Assembly (NCBI GenBank): GCA_963920665.1
Contig: OY987266.1
Span: 11,227,001 to 11,291,000, forward strand
Direction: 5' to 3'
Origin: Straminergon stramineum
Lineage: Eukaryota; Streptophyta; Bryopsida; Hypnales; Calliergonaceae
Length of the DNA: 64,000 nt
The position numbers and the translations under genes are program-made. The notes beneath the pieces were generated by a model. It was not told where the DNA came from, ran no database searches, and saw only the letters and a list, made by a program, of their open reading frames with translations. Of this stretch, positions 1 to 13,790 are shown in pieces (the stretch's first letter is position 1; the number at the start of each line of letters is the position of its first letter).

Positions 1-1951
1 TGCCTTTGCATCGCAGATGTTGTATAGGATTCAATTAGTACTTTGTTACAATCAATTGGTACTCTGTCATCATGAATGAGGTAGGAGGCTCAAGTTTTGT
101 AGGGTCATTTAGAATCAACCCTTTAAGAGGCCTAGAAGCCATGAACAACGTTTTGGAAAGTGGTGACCCTTTCTATCACCAGGGAATGCTAGTATTTGTA
201 CTTCATTCTAGTACAAACATGAGTTGATACTTATGACTATGACAAACAGACTTTGTTCCTAATCCAATTTTCAATTAATCCAACATACAATATAAGTGTA
301 ATGAAGGATCTACATTGAATATTGATTTACAATGATGATAGAATTTCAGACTTTCAATGATCACCTTTGTGATAGGCATAAACATTAAAAACATCATGTA
401 AATTACTTTTTGGATTGCGCTATTTTATTATAAGGCATATCTAGATTGACCACTATTGTAGCTATGACTGGGATTGGTGACCTATGCCCATGTTGCTTTG
501 AAATTTATTTTTCAATTCCATTCCATTCAGATAATATCAGAAAAAATAGCCATTCACTCTTTTGTCACATTTGCCTCTACGGCTCTACCAAAAAAATTCA
601 GCATTTTTGGCTACACAAAGTCGGCCACAAACATCTCATGTTCCTTAGTTGCATGGTTTATAAGCCTCCTACCTTACTCCCTATGAATGAAAATAAATAT
701 ATACTTACTATGAATGATAATTCATAAACAATGAATGTAGAGTATACCTCTATCATGGTACCATGCACTAACTACAATATCTAGTTTCCACACAAGGTAG
801 TGACATTTCTATGTCAAAATCTAGGTACATTACCAAAATCCACTCATCTCTAGTCAATAGACTATACATGACTCTTCCAAGACTCATTTTTCATAATATC
901 AATCCGTGAAGGACCAGAGCAGTGAGAGTGCATTCATAGTTGGCATAAATTGTCAAAAACTAATCATTTTTTAAGTCAAATGAGAGAAAAATGGAAAAAT
1001 AAAAGTTCAACCATAAAAATTTGTACTAGACTATTGTTGTAATGCATGTATGGAAAAAAAAATTCCAAAAAACTTTGATTGGGTAGATTAAAAGATTAAT
1101 ATATTATAGTGTTTGAAGTTAGAAATTTTTTTTCTACCTATGCTTAATAAGGTCAATAAATTTTAGCTCTGACTACAATAAGATTTTTGCAATAGACATA
1201 ATTTTTTAAAATTCCACTAGATATCATATGAGTTACATACTTACCAAATTTTAGAGGTAGAGGAAGAATTTTGTATATGTTGACTAAAGTTCTCTATCTT
1301 GCCCCCAAAGTTGTGGCAGTAGCATAACTTTTGATTTTGGCATCCAATCACAAAAATAAGAATATTCTTTCAATTTGTCCTAGGCAATACATGTCCACAC
1401 CTTGTGTCAAAATTTTGAAAAGAGCCATTCAAATTTTTTTAATTTTTTAGTGCAAACTAAAAGATATATTCATCACAAAAAGGATACTACAATCCAAGCC
1501 AAGTTAGGAGTTTAATTTATTGTAGGGGATCCATTCAAAATTGACTACATAGAAACCTATGTAACTTTTCAATTGCTCTTTCAATGACCACTTGGTCCTT
1601 TGATGGTTCATATTCATGATAGATTATATTAAGAAACTTAAGGGAAAATATACATCATTGATACTACCCATTTTTCATACCACTTGTGTGCAAGTACAAA
1701 TGCATGTTGTGAAAGAAAACTTTATACATGACATGTGCTAGTCATGTTGGAAACTAATATATTTACAACCATGATGATGGGAATCAATGAACATGGGGAG
1801 TTTTATGATAATATTGAAGTAAGTCAAAAGCTTGGCATGAAGTTGGCACTCCAACAAAGTTTGCAATCCGCCAAATTTGGAATTCACTAAACATTGTATA
1901 AGCAACATCGGTCCTCCCCATGTTGAGAAGGTGTAACATTGGCTAGATACC
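1..1951. other. AT-rich spacer, no recognised gene
   Basis: Very AT-rich sequence. Short open frames near 446-727 lack coding signatures or recognisable similarity. The first beta-propeller of IFT140 should lie upstream of 4.75 kb, but I could not recognise any of its exons here, so they are either outside the window or too diverged for me to see. Confidence 0.5.
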
Positions 1952-1953
1952 TA

Positions 1954-2141
1954 CACTAAATAAGGGTATTAAGGGGACCAAAAAATTAAAGGGATTGATT
2001 GTAGAAAATTGTAGATGTTTGAAACATGATGTACATCCCCATGACACTTCAATAACTATTGATGTACAATAAAGGTAGATATTTATATAGTATGGAATGT
2101 TGATTAATTAATATGGGTCCTCTTAATATCCCTATTCAGTG
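1954..2141. mobile_element. 188-bp MITE, TA-flanked (copy 1)
   Basis: A short non-autonomous element with terminal inverted repeats: the left end reads CACTAAATAAGGGTATTAAG and the right end is its near-perfect reverse complement. Each end abuts a TA dinucleotide (1952-1953 and 2142-2143), as expected for a Tc1/mariner-type target duplication. A second copy of exactly the same length lies at 57150-57337 in the same orientation and is similar end to end. No coding capacity. The superfamily assignment rests only on the TA flanks. Confidence 0.8.
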
Positions 2142-2539
2142 TAGAAGGGATGTCACTAGTAATTCATGAATTATATTTGATTGAGCAAAACGCTAATTTG
2201 GTTAAATTGACAATATTTCACAGGCAAATATCTTCACAAAGGTTTAATCTCAAGCCACAAGCTTGAACATGTATAAATTTTAGGTTCAACCCTGTGCATA
2301 AGTTGCCTACTACTTTGGTATTGCAACCATATGAGACATTTTTGTTCATGTAGGGGTCTCCTTTTCAAGGGTGCAAAACAGATCCCACCCTACCTCATTG
2401 GTAATCAATGTTATGCAACATTGAATCATACTTGGCATCTTCAAACTTATGAAAGCATGCTAGTGGCTAGTGCAAAGTGTTGAGGACGGAGAGAGGCAGA
2501 TTTTACAAGGAAATTAAAGCCCATTGCTTCAATTATTGA

Positions 2540-3270
2540 ACAGTACCTGGCAACTCTCAATTGTGCACCCTATTTTACCATTTGAAAGAAAATTGCAGAA
2601 TGTATCATATAATTCACATGTTTGTCTTGCATAATTAACATTCAATTCTTACACAATTCCAATCAAGCATATCAAAATTGGGTTTCAGAAAGTCTTAGAA
2701 TCTCCCTACAATGGTTTTAAAAGTTGGGGTGATAATGTCTAAATTTTAAAAAAAATAGATATTTCTTCATTGCAATTAGACTTTGGCATAGCAATTGTAC
2801 CTTCATGGTCAAATGTAAAAAATGAGTAACAATGTGAAGGTCAAATAGCAAAATCTAATTACAATACCCTAGTTACAATAAAGAAATATCTATTTTTCAA
2901 ATTTTGGACATTGTCACTTCAACTTTAGAAACCTTTGTGAGAAAATTCTAAAACTTTTTGGAGATGCTTATTGAAGGAAAGATGTGTGTATGGAAGTTTC
3001 TTACATATTGCCGCAATTGAATTAAAAAAATTCATCACCAATGGTTTTCAATCAATTATCATTTAAAACTATGAATGATAAATGAAATAATTCATCAAAA
3101 ATGGAGTTTTACTTTTTTGAAACCCAAATCTGGTTTGCTTGATTGGAATTGCATATACATTGAATGTTGATTATGCAAGACAAAAAATGTCAATCATATT
3201 ATACATTATGCAAAATTCTTTTAATGGCAGAATAGGATGGACTATTGAGAGTTGCTGAGTACTATACAGT
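2540..3270. mobile_element. Long-hairpin (foldback-like) element
   Basis: An imperfect palindrome. The left arm, about 2540-2800, is the reverse complement of the right arm, about 2850-3270. Landmarks are TTGTCTTGCATAATTAACAT near 2621 matched by ATGTTGATTATGCAAGACAA near 3164, and GGCAACTCTCAAT near 2549 matched by ATTGAGAGTTGC near 3244. The right arm carries about 150 bp (2965-3118) absent from the left. A solo copy of the right arm lies near 53346-53540. It encodes nothing recognisable; the transcript would fold into a long hairpin. Boundaries are approximate. Confidence 0.75.
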
Positions 3271-4752
3271 ATGGTGCATACGAAAAACGTCAATTTATGA
3301 ATGGGAAAGTGCTCAAGAGGGTTCTCTATGGCACAACAAAAGTGTTGTTAATAGATGTATGGTCAGCCAAAAAAATCCAATTATATGCCAACATAGCAAC
3401 ATTTTGGTGGAAATATTTTTCAATTTTTTGGTATGGAGTAAGAAAGGATCTTGGAGAACGTTGCTACACCTTGGTTTTCAGAAATGATTAAATATTTGAC
3501 ACAAGAATATTTGTTGATCCTACATTCCTACCCTGCACTTTTGGTATTGGTCCAAGTTTGTAACTTTTCCAAGTATTTTTGTTTCATTTTATAAATAGTT
3601 CATTGATATTTAAGAATGAAAATCAAGAGTATGTTTTTGGAATAATTAATTTTTTATGTTGGAAAAAATAAAATAAAATAAATCAATTTTTTGTGATTTT
3701 TCATAGTGTTGCTTGGCAAACTATTTTTTGGACCTAGAGTGGTAGAATTTGTGCTCTTGAGCACCAATTGATATAAGAATTATATTCCCCAAGTTGATCT
3801 AAAATCCCAAGTCATATGTTTCCCGAAGGTACTTTAGGCCTTCAAGGATTAAATTACTTTTGTATTGCTCTTTAGCAAATTTTTGTTCAAAAAAAACACC
3901 CGGCCTAGACAATGATATGTAATCTTAGAAACTGAAAATAATTAAATTTGGTTATGAAGAGATGTTGAAGTCCAATGTTCATCTTACAAGAGAACTCATA
4001 ATTAACCTGTATGGACTAATCATGTCGGTCCATCTTTGGTCAAGGTTCGTTAGATTTCTATATTTAAAAATACTGATTTTATAATTTATTTATTTATTAA
4101 TTTATATCTTAGACTTATCTTCATTTTTTTATAATTCAAAAAACTAAAATGGAATTTTATATGATTTTCTAGAATAAATTCTTTCTAAATTTTTTAATAA
4201 TTATAATAATTCTTAAATTATTCTCATTTTCATGAAAAATAGAGGTAATAGTGATAAACACCATAGTATATTGAACAGTGTACTTTATGAACTTAGATTA
4301 ATAGAAATTCAATAAAAAAATTCAAATGACTATATTCTTAAGCTTGAAAAATGTTTTTTTTCACAATCATCATAATTTTGGAATTTTTTGAAAAAATAGA
4401 TTATAGATTATAATAACTACATTTTCTTAATCAAATTTAACAACACATTTAAAAATCAAGAAGTATGAGAGAATTCAATGTTTGTCTCCAAAATTGTTCC
4501 TTAGGCTTGCAATGTACTTTAAGGGTTTAGGGATAAAATTATTTAAAAATAAAAACACAACATTGGTGAAAAGAATACACAAGCATACAAAATAGTGCTT
4601 GTTCAATGACCTTTCCAATGACTTAGACTTCTACTTATGATTTAATTAACCATGGCTTCCTTCACCTTTCAAGTTCATATCAATGCCCTTCATTGTTGAT
4701 ATATGAGGTGAAGGAGCTTGGTAGCTATTTAACTTCAAATTGAGACAATGAG
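3271..4752. other. AT-rich spacer or IFT140 upstream intron
   Basis: Very AT-rich DNA with many homopolymer runs. Overlapping frames of 79-80 codons at 3245-3491 straddle the edge of the hairpin element and have no recognisable product. If the missing IFT140 exons are further upstream, this whole stretch is intron. Confidence 0.4.
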
Positions 4753-7700
4753 GATGGAAGAAACCATCAAATTTGAAGGTGCAACAGAAGAAGTGAGTTG
4801 GAATTTTGCATGGAGATGCCGTGGACATGCTGCAATTGTTCAAATTGCTTCAAATCAAGCTGCCATTCTCCAACTTGACAATCCAGTGAGTTGCCCTCAC
4901 AAATCATAATGTTCAATTTCAATACCACTAAGAGAAAATTTTATGTTCTATAGTGCAATTAGCTCCATTCTTGATGGTTGTATGATAAATGGTGATGAAA
5001 ATGTAAGTTATTAGTAGCAAACAATATTTCATTTATAGTTTTACAATTGGATGTTGGTTTTTTAGGTGAATACAAAAGTGTTGTCAGTGGTTTCAACCAT
5101 CAAGGGTGTGGATATGTGGAAGCAATACTACTTAATTTGGAAATTAAATGATGCTGAAACCTTTGAACTCACTTCACATGGTACAATGCAAGTCTTTAAT
5201 ATAACATTGCAATTTCTTGAACATCTTTGTCTATTCTTTCCAAATGACAAGATTTTGGTATGGAAGGCAATACATGATAGGGTTTTTTTGCATTTTTGAT
5301 ATAAACAGGAATTGAGCATCTAGCAAAGATTAGCATTGTGGAAGGTACATGTTTGACCATTCACAATGGCTCAATATTTATGGCATTGGAAGATGGAGTG
5401 AAGGTCTTGTCCTTAAAGGTTAAGATGACCTCATCATTTTATATGATATTCTTTAGTTTTGCATAGGATGCATTTTCTTCCTATTATTTTCATGAAACAC
5501 ATATAGTATTATATGAAATCAATAGTTAGTACTCATAACCTAAATTTTTGGAATGTCAACTTTCTGTTCAACCTATTTGATTTTGTTCCTTTCTTTCTAA
5601 TCCATATTTTCTTTCTTTGTGCAATTAATAACTTATTTCCAATAAAAATTCAAAAAATGACTATCTATATTGGTAATTTCAATTCCAAGCTAGGATTTTG
5701 ATTCCAAATGAGTTTTATGTATTGGACCTAATTTTTTGTTAATAATCACCCTACCCACCTTCCAACAACTAAGTAGAAATGATATTGCAATTATGTTTTT
5801 TCTTTTGCAATACATGGTTATTTCCCATGGTTAATGATGGAAACCAAATTTTCGAAAGACAATAAGACTATAGCTACAATTGTTGTTGTGTATTGCAAAA
5901 ACAACAATGTTGGCTACATTACGTAACCCCTAAAGGATAAAGCCTATGACCATATAGATAAATTTGAAAGGACCTCACTTTGTTTCCTCTTCTCTATTTA
6001 CGAGTGAATTTTTTTAGTTTCATTTTTCAAGATGAAATCATGTATCTAATATTGGCCATAAAATTTTCATATTTCTTTTTGTGAAATTTCAACTTACCAT
6101 AAATTTTTGAAGAATAAATGAAGAAAATTCTTATCATATACAAATCATGCTGAAAAAGCCTATTTTTATTTAATAGAAGTGCATTATAGTATAGAACATT
6201 GTGGTATAAAGGAAATTTTGGTGTCACTCTACATTTAGAAATATGGTTATAGCTCCTCAATTCAAACTTCACTAAAATGCTTATTTAAAAGATTATTTCA
6301 AAATTTTCAAGTGGAGTCAAAAGCTTCATTTTGAAAGCTTTGCTCAAAAGCAAAAAATTAAACTTTTTTCAATGTCAAAATTAAATTTAAAGGGAAGAAA
6401 GCTCAAAGGATTGAAATACACATAGTCTTGTACCATTTTTTTCATAAACCACCCCATATAAAATTAAAAAACAATTCAAATATCATGAACTTAACTCAAT
6501 GATGTGAATAGAGCATCAATATGCACAAGGTCTAATTGTGCCCAAAGTAGTTTTATACCCAAAATAGGATGAAAGTCATCCATTCTTCACTATGCACAAA
6601 GCCTAATTGACCATCCAAAGAATAAAAAACATCATTGACATCCTTTTAGGGTTATATAGTATTCAAATTGTGGTGAGTCAACTTCTCCTCTCCTGCTCTA
6701 TGAAATAGTTGAATGTAAATCAATATTCAAGGAGAAATTTGAGTCCAACTAGCTAATCTCCATAGTTTTCTAATGAGAAATGCTTGTTCATTGATAAGCT
6801 TTGGTTGTTCCTTGTAAGTTTACTTAATATTAATATAGAAATTTTTCTGAAATAGTGATTGATTATTTGCCTGAAGTTTTGATTTTCAACCGACAATTTG
6901 TGGGAAATCAACGGGCTCATAATACACTAACTACCGGCTCTCCCCGTTCATTGATTTAAACCCTTAATTCATAAGAGAGGGAATATTGTCATTGTTCACA
7001 CCGAATGGCTGCATTTGGCCATGGCTATGGCGTGCAGGGGGAGCACAAGCAGCTGCTCGTTGTCGACGAGTACCAGGGAAAATCTTTGCAACTTGAAGTC
7101 TGCGAGGAAGTTCTTGCCGCAGTGACAAGTGAGAACCGAATTCGCTTGTGGAAGCTTGAGCAGAGGGAAGTGAAGCCTTCTGGACTTCCTTCAGGTCGGA
7201 AGGTACCGTCGATTATCGTTTCCATAGAACTTCATGAACGCGTTTTTGTGTTCCTGAGACATTCGATCGAGTCTAAGTGTGTGTGATTGTGTGTGCGAGT
7301 GCTGTGAATTGATGAAAAGCTATTGAGTCTGCCTCAGGTGGATACAGTGAAGAAGATTCTTTCTGTGCGATGTAATTGCGATGGGACCAAAATAAGCTTC
7401 CTTGCCGAGAACGATGGAATTGAACCGAAGATTTTTGTATATGACGATTATTTAGACAAATTTCTGTGTCACGACTTTGGGAATAGCAAACCTGTTTCGC
7501 ACTGCTGGGATGACGAGGACTGTAGGCTCCTTGCATGTCAAACAGTATGCTCAGAGGTATGCTCATCGAATTGCTTACGAGATGCTCAGAGGTTTGCTCA
7601 TAGAATTTCTCACGGGATCCTCTGCGAATAGTCACGAGATGCATTTGTTACTGAATGGACATGTAGTGCTTTCATTTTTTCGAGTGCATGTTGTAGATAA

Positions 7701-10700
7701 ATGCTTATTGTCTCGAATTCATAGTTAGGCTGAAGGGAAAGAATTATGCAAGCAATGGCCCGCAGATGGAAACTACTGACGAGTTTGACGAGATGAAGAC
7801 TTTCGCTTCGCATGTATATACTTTCTTTGTGACTTCGGACTACCCGCAGGGCATATTCGAATATGAGAAAGTATGTGCAACGTTTAAATATCTGAAGTAA
7901 TCTTTTGTTACAAATCGAATCAGTCAAGAACTTCTCTGGATACTGCAGTGCTCTGTAATCGTATTTAAAAGCTTACAAGCTGGTTTTGGTTACAAAGCAG
8001 ATAGAGGTACTCAATAATCAGCGCCTTCTTGTTGGAGTATCTGTACCGCATCTTATCTTTTATACTGAAGGTCCAGCTCCAAGTGCTGAAGATCTTGCTG
8101 CTCCTGGACCCTTCGAGATGAAAGTTCTTCGAGATTTTGTAGGTTTTGTAAGTATTCTGCTTATTCCCGCGTTCTAATCAAGTAATTAGAAGTGAGATTG
8201 AGGCTTTTCACGATGTCAGCTGTGGAAACTACATCACTTTCGAAATGCTGCCATCCATTGTCATGTAAACACTTTGTCGGTTACATGATCCCTATCGGTC
8301 ATTTTTATTCAGTTGATGCCTTCTGAAATATGTTGCATTACAGGAGGATGTTGACCAGAAAACTAAAAAAGGTCTGATAAGTTTCAACTACAACTTGGTC
8401 TTAGGGCCAATTATGCTGGTGGCCGCGTACAAATCCATTTCTTGGATACAAGACCATGCTTTCTGGAAAAATCTGGCCGCCATTTGTGTGAAGACTAAAA
8501 GAACAGACATAGCTGCCTATTGTTTCGGTCGGATGCAAGATGCCTTTGGAGTTCAATTGATCGAAAAAGCTGAGAATGAGCCGGTAAACATTCAATAACA
8601 GTTGTGTAGCTACGGTCTATCAAATTCGTTAGACTGATGGATTAGATGTTCGACTAAGGAATGAACGGTCGTAGTGCTTATATTTGATCAATTGCAGTGT
8701 CGATCTTACAGGAAGAAGATGCAAGGGTTGCGATGGTGGCACTTCAGTTGGGGCTGACTGATGATGCAAAGCAACTTTACGAAAACTGTAAACGATATGA
8801 TCTACTCAACCAACTACATCAAGTATGAAACTGTGTGTTCACATGTATAATCATTAATAATTGAATATCGCAGAAATTGGAGTACTGAGGATTGAAGATT
8901 TCTCAGCTCCATACTCAATTAATGTGCAGCTTTGCTGTGATTGGGAGAAGGCACTAGAAGTAGCCACTAAGAATGATCGGGTGCACCTCAAAAACACACA
9001 CCACTCTTATGCTAAATACTTAGAAGCTAGAGGAAAATACAAGGATGCTACTCATCATTTCGAGCTTTCTGGAACGCACAGGTTAAATCTCTCAGATTTC
9101 TCTGCAGGAACCGAAAGATATTTAAAAGAGCTTGATTTAAGATTAGCAATTGTCTCTTCAGAAAGTGTGATTATAATTCCCTTTCTGCAGAGTGCAGGTA
9201 TGAAGTCCCGCGGATGCTCTATGCAGCCCAGCAAGTCGAAGAGCTGCAAGATTACATCGACAATAGCTCCGATCCAGAATTGCAACGGTGGTGGGCTCAT
9301 TTTTGTGAAGCCAATGACCTCTTATCAGAAGCTGTTGAGTACTACAGTACTGTACGTTAGCCTCTGTTCGTTCGTACGTGTGGTTTGACATGATTGAAAT
9401 GCTGAATATCAAATAGAGGTCATGTCAGAGGTTATTTGACAGTAAAGATGGTACAAAACCTCTGTTCGGTAACGATGGCTCGGTGTTGTGTCTCGAGTCT
9501 TGACACAGATCCAAAAACGAGTATGTATTTCTGATAGCAGGAGAAACGTATTTATTTAATGTGCTTGCTACCTTTCAGTGGATCTTATGTGTTGGGTGAA
9601 AATGCATTTACATAATATATTGGCCTGATGTCCCTTGGTCCTTTTCTCCATTTATGTAATTATATGGTAATTCTGCAGGCGGGGGATATATGCTCTTTGG
9701 TTCGAGTGCATTGCTACGAGAAGGATTTTGATGCTGCTGCTGAGGTCGTGTCGTCGACTGGAAATGCTGCGGCTGCCTTTCAATTGGCTCGAGAGGTATT
9801 GAGTAAAAAATCACTTTAAAGATCCAGTATTGCAGTCGTGTCACGATTGTCCCAAATATAAGTTGCTGAAGAATTTAAAATCGTTGGTGAATTTCGCGAA
9901 TCTTGTGAGCTCATGGAGCAAGTCTTACAGAGTCGTGAGTAGTCAGGATTTGCTTCGCTTATGACCACGCTGGTCTCTGCAGTATGAGAAAATTGGCGAC
10001 ATCCGCCAGGGCATACATTTTTTTAAGGTGGCCGGAAAGTCAAGTTATGCTGCACAGTTGGCCATGAAGACTGGTATGGATAGCGAGCTTTTGCCATTAT
10101 CTCTTCAGGTAAACCTCATTGATCTTCTCCTGGATGTTTGGGGGCAATGATGTGCACAAAGAGAATCTAACCTTTGCAAGAGTCGAAGAAAGAGTTCATC
10201 TGCGTGGATAACAATTATCTCTCTGTTGCCCACAGATGTTTGAGGGTAAAGATGCTGATTCGTGGATTGTGATTCTTGCTTCCTTATCAGAGTTCCAAGG
10301 AGGTGATGCTTGTCTCGGCAACATATTTCCAGAAGAAAGGCATGAGTGAAGAGGCTGCGCTCCTTTATCAAAAGGTTGGGAAATCCAAACATGATGAGAT
10401 AGTGTTTTCCGTCTATTGTATGACAGAAATTACTTCGGAAATGCTGCCCTGTCCAACTCTTTGTAGGTTCATACCCGAATTTACCTGACGTTACCACTTC
10501 TTACAAATAGTCTTCTACAGAAGTTGGCAGTGCTCGTCGTTCGTTTTATCATTTCCCCATCGATCGCCAAGGGCAGACAAAAGGACCCTTGAAAGCCTCA
10601 AGGTTTCATCCGGTTATTAGAGATATCTTTTAAAGTCTAATTCTAGTTTTCATGCTGTGTTTTTTCTTTGACTGATAGTCGCACGAGAAACAAATTGTAA

Positions 10701-13700
10701 CATTGCCTGAAACTAGTTGTAGTCTGAAAATTCCAAGTGTACATTCAATTTTGAAACCTCTCCAAAGGTATTGGAGTTTTCCTTCATCCAATTTATTTAT
10801 GAAAGTCTTCAGCTTCATGCTCTATTTCATTAAATCTTCTTCTTTGGGTTGTAAGAAGGATTAAGAAAGGTATTGGATTCAAAATCAAATGTTCGTGAAG
10901 GTTGCAACTACTTTTTCGAGATCTACTTTGCCAATAAATGTCAGAATTTCTGGTGCCCAGAATCTCGCCAATTTATCGATATTGACGATCAGACGATCAC
11001 ATTTAGACTTAAAGATGTCTCCATTATTCATGAGTTTTAATATGTCTATTTGAGGCAATACTATAGTTGCTTCAAAGGTAGGATTCTGCCTTCAATCAAG
11101 TCGACAGTTTAAGATTGATGAAACAGAAATGTTTGTATTCCCCTCGTTTGACATTTGCATGAGTCGTGCAACTTGTGCAGGGCGGAGATTTGGGAACTGC
11201 AATTGATATCTGCTTTCGTTCCCAGCTATTTGATGCACTTAGAAATATTGCCGAAAGTCTTGATGAATCGGCGGATCCTTCACTCCTTGCAAAGTAAGAA
11301 ATTTCTGTAAGTGATACTAAACTGAATTTTACTACATAATTTTCTACATTTAATTGATTTTTGGGTATCTCTGATTATTGATCCTAAAAACTTGATCGAT
11401 TCGCTGTTTTTGTGGTAGGTGTGGAGATTATCTATTGCAGCACAAGCAGTTTGATAAGGCAGTGAAGCTATTCATTGCAGCCAAGTTACACCATCAAGCA
11501 CTTGATGTTGTAGGTTTCTCTCTTCACTAGATTCTTTTATTATTTCATTTAGATCATTATTTTTAGTTTCAGAGTTGCATCGTGTAGTGTACAAAAGAAG
11601 GCATTACCATCACGGAGGCGATGGCCGAGGCTATGTGTCCTAACCATGACGACAAAAGAGATGAAGAGCATTCTCAACTCCTCTCGCGTCTGGCGGCTTC
11701 TTGTCACGCACAAGGCTCTTACCACCTTGCATGCAAGAAATACACTCAAGCTGGAGATCGCGTGATGGCTATGAAGGTTTTGTATCCATCTTGTGCGTTT
11801 TCTCCCTGTCAAACGTTATATCATTATATAATTTTTTTCTTCGCGAAGCGAATATTGTGCGAAGCCGGCATTGAAACAGACCTCCTGCTCCTGCTCATTA
11901 TCTTGTTAAATTGCAGTGAACCGAGTGTATATACCGTAGGGTTTGCTTATATTTCTTTCTTCTAATTCAATAATTTTCACTCTTCCAGGCTTTACTAAAA
12001 TCGGGAGACACAGAGAGGATCATTTTTTTCGCGAATGTTTCCAGGTGATTCGAAATTGATACGAAGTAAATCGATTGCAGTCTCAAATTGGCTGAAGTCA
12101 CGTCTGAGATCGTGTAACTTAAGTGTATGATTCAAATACGTGCAGGCAGAAGGATATTTTTATCCTGGCCGCTAATTACCTCCAGACTCTCGACTGGCAT
12201 GGGGATCCCAGTGCCATGAAGATAATTGTGCAGGTCTTTTACTAGTGCAAACTTGTCCAAATTCAGTACATTCTGGCATTTTAACTCCAAATTTAGATGA
12301 ACGTAAAAAAAAATTCTGTTTGTTCAGATGTACACAAAAGCTGGTGAAATGGAGTCACTTGCTTCATTTTATGAAGCGTGCGCTCAAATTGAAATTGACG
12401 AATTCAGAGATTACGAGAAGGTAAGGTTATCCTGGCCGTATCCTCAGATTGACTTATGATCATAGTGTTGCGAACATTTAATAGACAGAATTTAGAATCT
12501 AGTTTAAATATGGTATCATCTAGGTTTGTTATGCCTAGTGAGGAAGGTACTGTGCTAGTTCATGCGAGTGTTCTTGACGTTATTTGCAAGATAGTCGGAA
12601 ACTAACCATCTTTCTTCGAGGGAAGTTCAGGCACTAGGAGCGATGGCTGAAGCATTAAAGTATCTGAAAAAATCGAACAAGTTCGACAAAGATGAGAAAC
12701 TAAAATCTTTGCAAACCCGCATTGCTGAAATGGAACATTTCGGACAGGTTCTTGCATACACCATCCCGTCTCCAGCCATTATTTGATTAGACAAATGTCT
12801 TTTGAATCCACTTTTTGGATCGTTAGATGATTTTATATTAAAGATTACACATTCATTGATGAGAACACTGTTGTGGGCCTGTGGATTAATTAAAAATTAC
12901 ATGCTGATATCTCAGATTCGGAGAATGGCAAAGACTGATCCTGTGGGAATGGTGAAGGCTTGCAGAGAGCTCCTCACAAAGCTCTCTCGTAACAAGGGAA
13001 GTCCCCAGGTACCGGTCACGTCTTATGTGTTTGTCAATGCGTTCCCTTTTTCGATATTGAAACTAAATTCCTGGATTCAAGTCAGATTGGCCACTCAACC
13101 ATGTAGATTCTGTTATAGCGAAGCTTAATATAGACATATGAATCATCTGAATGATAACAAAGGACAGCGATGTTCATTAGTTTCGTCTAAACTCTCTAAG
13201 CTTGCAGGCTGCATTGCGAGTAGGTGATCTGTATGCTCTACTAATTGAGTTTTACTTTCGCCAAGGGAATTCGGAGCAGGTGGGGTACTATCCTCATTTA
13301 TGCTCCTGTTTTCTCAAGTCATGAGTAATTTTTGCTACTGAAAAGAAGAATTACTCACGATCATGACTGTTGACTGTTGAGCCCTTCATGGATGATCAGG
13401 CCTATCAACTGCTTGAGAAGATGCGGTCCCAGAAAATTCCTTTAGGGCATTATGTTGATCAGAGTATTGTGGAATCGATCTACCAGGTAGGATTTCCGGA
13501 TGCTCTGAATTTAGGCTTCGGTTGATAGTGTTCTGACTTTGTTCTTTAGACATTAAGTACATACGTTTTACTGATAGTTCCGAGTAATTTCGGTGGTGTA
13601 TTTCTATCCGTAACTATTAATCTTACGGAGTGTATATCCAGAAGAAAATAAACGTTTCGACTTGCACGCTCAGCTTTGGCAAGGCAACAGTGGCTTTGTT

Positions 13701-13790
13701 TAAATGTATCAGGCACTTGGTATGGAGGCAGCTGATGACGATCTCAGCGAAGGGATCAGTGAAGAGATAGCTAGTCTTTGCCAAAGTTGA
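4753..13790 (+). CDS. IFT140: IFT140, intraflagellar transport IFT-A subunit (5' part missing)
   Basis: IFT140 is a core subunit of the IFT-A complex, which carries retrograde cargo and membrane proteins in cilia; in plants it would serve sperm flagella. Readable exons: 4753-4885, 5066-5180, 5309-5418, 7038-7202, 7338-7544, 7736-7870, 8001-8147, 8344-8583, 8712-8822, 8930-9081, 9198-9351, 9679-9795, 9983-10108, 10291-10374, 11181-11293, 11419-11509, 11588-11776, 11989-12044, 12146-12233, 12328-12420, 12631-12747, 12916-13008, 13208-13279, 13400-13486, 13713-13790. From 5066 onward all junctions keep phase. They encode the end of the second WD40 propeller followed by the TPR-like solenoid (landmarks: [46 protein letters not shown]) and the native C-terminus, about 1,020 residues. 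About 400 N-terminal residues of a usual 1,400-1,460 are not found. The first exon boundary is uncertain, and a possible extra exon at 4954-5002 does not fit in frame. Confidence 0.9.
5927..6651. mobile_element. Probable TTAA-class element in an IFT140 intron
   Basis: The left end CCCCTAAAGGAT (5927) and right end, whose reverse complement is CCCTAAAAGGAT (ending 6651), form short terminal inverted repeats closely matching those of the elements at 28.5 and 48.7 kb. The flanks are GTAA and TTAT rather than intact TTAA, so the target duplication would have to have decayed. It sits wholly in the 1.6-kb intron between IFT140 exons ending 5418 and starting 7038. No transposase frame is visible. 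Confidence 0.45.

Noticed and set aside
3245..3491. Overlapping frames of 79-80 codons
   Set aside because: They straddle the right arm of a non-coding hairpin element and read equally well in two frames.
7005..7286. ATG-initiated 93-codon frame as IFT140 start
   Set aside because: The first 11 codons have no family match, and a CAG acceptor at 7037 lets upstream exons join in phase with the conserved sequence.
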